A DNA stretch of 6,027 nt from Bacteroidales bacterium (GTDB lineage: Bacteria > Bacteroidota > Bacteroidia > Bacteroidales > UBA932). Positions 5,638-6,027 of the stretch are shown here, piece by piece (within the stretch, counting starts at the first letter, position 1; the number at the start of each line of letters is the position of its first letter). Made by a program: the position numbers and the translations under genes. Location: contig JAFZMA010000162.1 of assembly GCA_017551215.1 (NCBI GenBank), positions 1 through 6,027 on the forward strand. The letters are read 5' to 3'. The notes beneath the pieces are model-generated. The model did not search any database. It saw only the letters and a list, made by a program, of their open reading frames with translations, and had not been told where the DNA came from.

Positions 5638-6027
5638 ATGAAAAGTTTAAAAGGAACCAAGACCGAAAAGAATCTGCTCACCGCTTTTGCCGGAGAGAGC
5701 CAGGCCAGAAACCGTTACACTTTCTTTGCCAGCGCAGCCAAGAAGGAGGGCTTTGAACAGATAAGCGCAATCTTCACGGAGACAGCAGACAACGAGAAGG
5801 AACATGCAAAGAAATTCTTCAAGTTCCTGGAGGGAGGAATGGTGGAAATCAAGGCCACTTTCCCGGCAGGCATCATAGGTACAACTGCAGAAAACCTGAA
5901 GGCATCCGCTGCCGGAGAACACGAGGAGTGGAGCAAGGATTATCCTGAGTTTGCCAAGATTGCAAAGGAGGAGGGATTCCCTGAAATAGCAAAGTGCTTC
6001 AAGGAAGTTGCCGTGGCAGAGAAAGCC
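5638..6027 (+). CDS. rbr: Rubrerythrin, N-terminal diiron domain (truncated by window edge)
   Basis: I translated 130 codons from ATG 5638; the frame is open to the last base. The product is rubrerythrin, a cytoplasmic non-heme iron protein that reduces hydrogen peroxide in anaerobes. The ferritin-like four-helix domain shows the diiron ligands in register with the Desulfovibrio protein: E20 (FAGESQARNRY), E53 and H56 (NEKEHAKKF), E94 and E97 (AGEHEEW), and E128 (VAEKA). The last ligand histidine, expected at 131, falls one codon past the window. The C-terminal rubredoxin domain with its two CxxC pairs should follow, since full-length proteins are about 190 residues, but it cannot be checked here. 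The start agrees with the family N-terminus MKSLKGTKTEKNLL. It is the most recognisable marker in the window of an anaerobic or microaerobic lifestyle with a need for peroxide defence. Confidence 0.96.
   Translation, partial: MKSLKGTKTEKNLLTAFAGESQARNRYTFFASAAKKEGFEQISAIFTETADNEKEHAKKFFKFLEGGMVEIKATFPAGIIGTTAENLKASAAGEHEEWSKDYPEFAKIAKEEGFPEIAKCFKEVAVAEKA

Noticed and set aside
5336..5936. Several - strand frames across the end of the EamA gene and across rubrerythrin
   Set aside because: They oppose well-supported + strand genes and encode no recognisable protein.
1..6027. Mobile element, CRISPR array or defence system
   Set aside because: I found no transposase, integrase or spaced direct repeats and no abrupt change in composition. 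The single inverted repeat at the tRNA end is explained at least in part as a terminator.

Overview
The window looks like chromosomal DNA from a member of the Bacteroidetes, most likely order Bacteroidales. The start codons have no Shine-Dalgarno sequence. Upstream of three transcription units sit octamers matching the Bacteroidetes -7 consensus TAnnTTTG. The gene families (secreted histidine-type phosphatase, rubrerythrin, DAACS symporter) fit that group. I cannot place it below order level from sequence alone. Base composition and codon style look uniform, with no insertion sequence, integrase, CRISPR array or phage gene.

Layout. Positions 1-48 are the 3' part of a tRNA-Phe(GAA) on the + strand, cut by the window edge. 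A perfect 21-bp inverted repeat (44-90) follows at once and can act as a bidirectional terminator for the tRNA and for the operon arriving on the - strand. The - strand from 4596 down to 116 holds four tightly spaced genes (gaps of 6, 11 and 21 bp), in order of transcription: an aspartate/glutamate racemase-family enzyme, a sodium-coupled acidic amino acid/dicarboxylate symporter, a secreted histidine acid phosphatase, and a secreted protein of unknown function with a strongly acidic tail. An 82-bp divergent promoter region (4597-4678) separates this operon from a + strand EamA/DMT-family transporter (4679-5566). After a 71-bp gap, a + strand rubrerythrin gene begins at 5638 and runs off the right edge.

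How the genes may work together. The racemase and symporter make a sensible pair: the carrier keeps the arginine and aspartates that read an acidic amino acid substrate, and the racemase would interconvert L and D forms of such a substrate inside the cell. The two secreted proteins downstream are linked by operon structure only, and no shared biochemistry can be read from the sequence. The EamA transporter is a plausible metabolite or amino acid exporter, divergently controlled. Rubrerythrin is an independent oxidative stress gene.

Most of the window is ordinary. The points worth a second look are the tRNA T-arm, which has two mismatches including the normally invariant 53-61 pair; the terminator repeat that takes in the tRNA 3' end; the unrecognised secreted acidic-tailed protein; and the operon composition. 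I did not find a convincing new multi-gene system.
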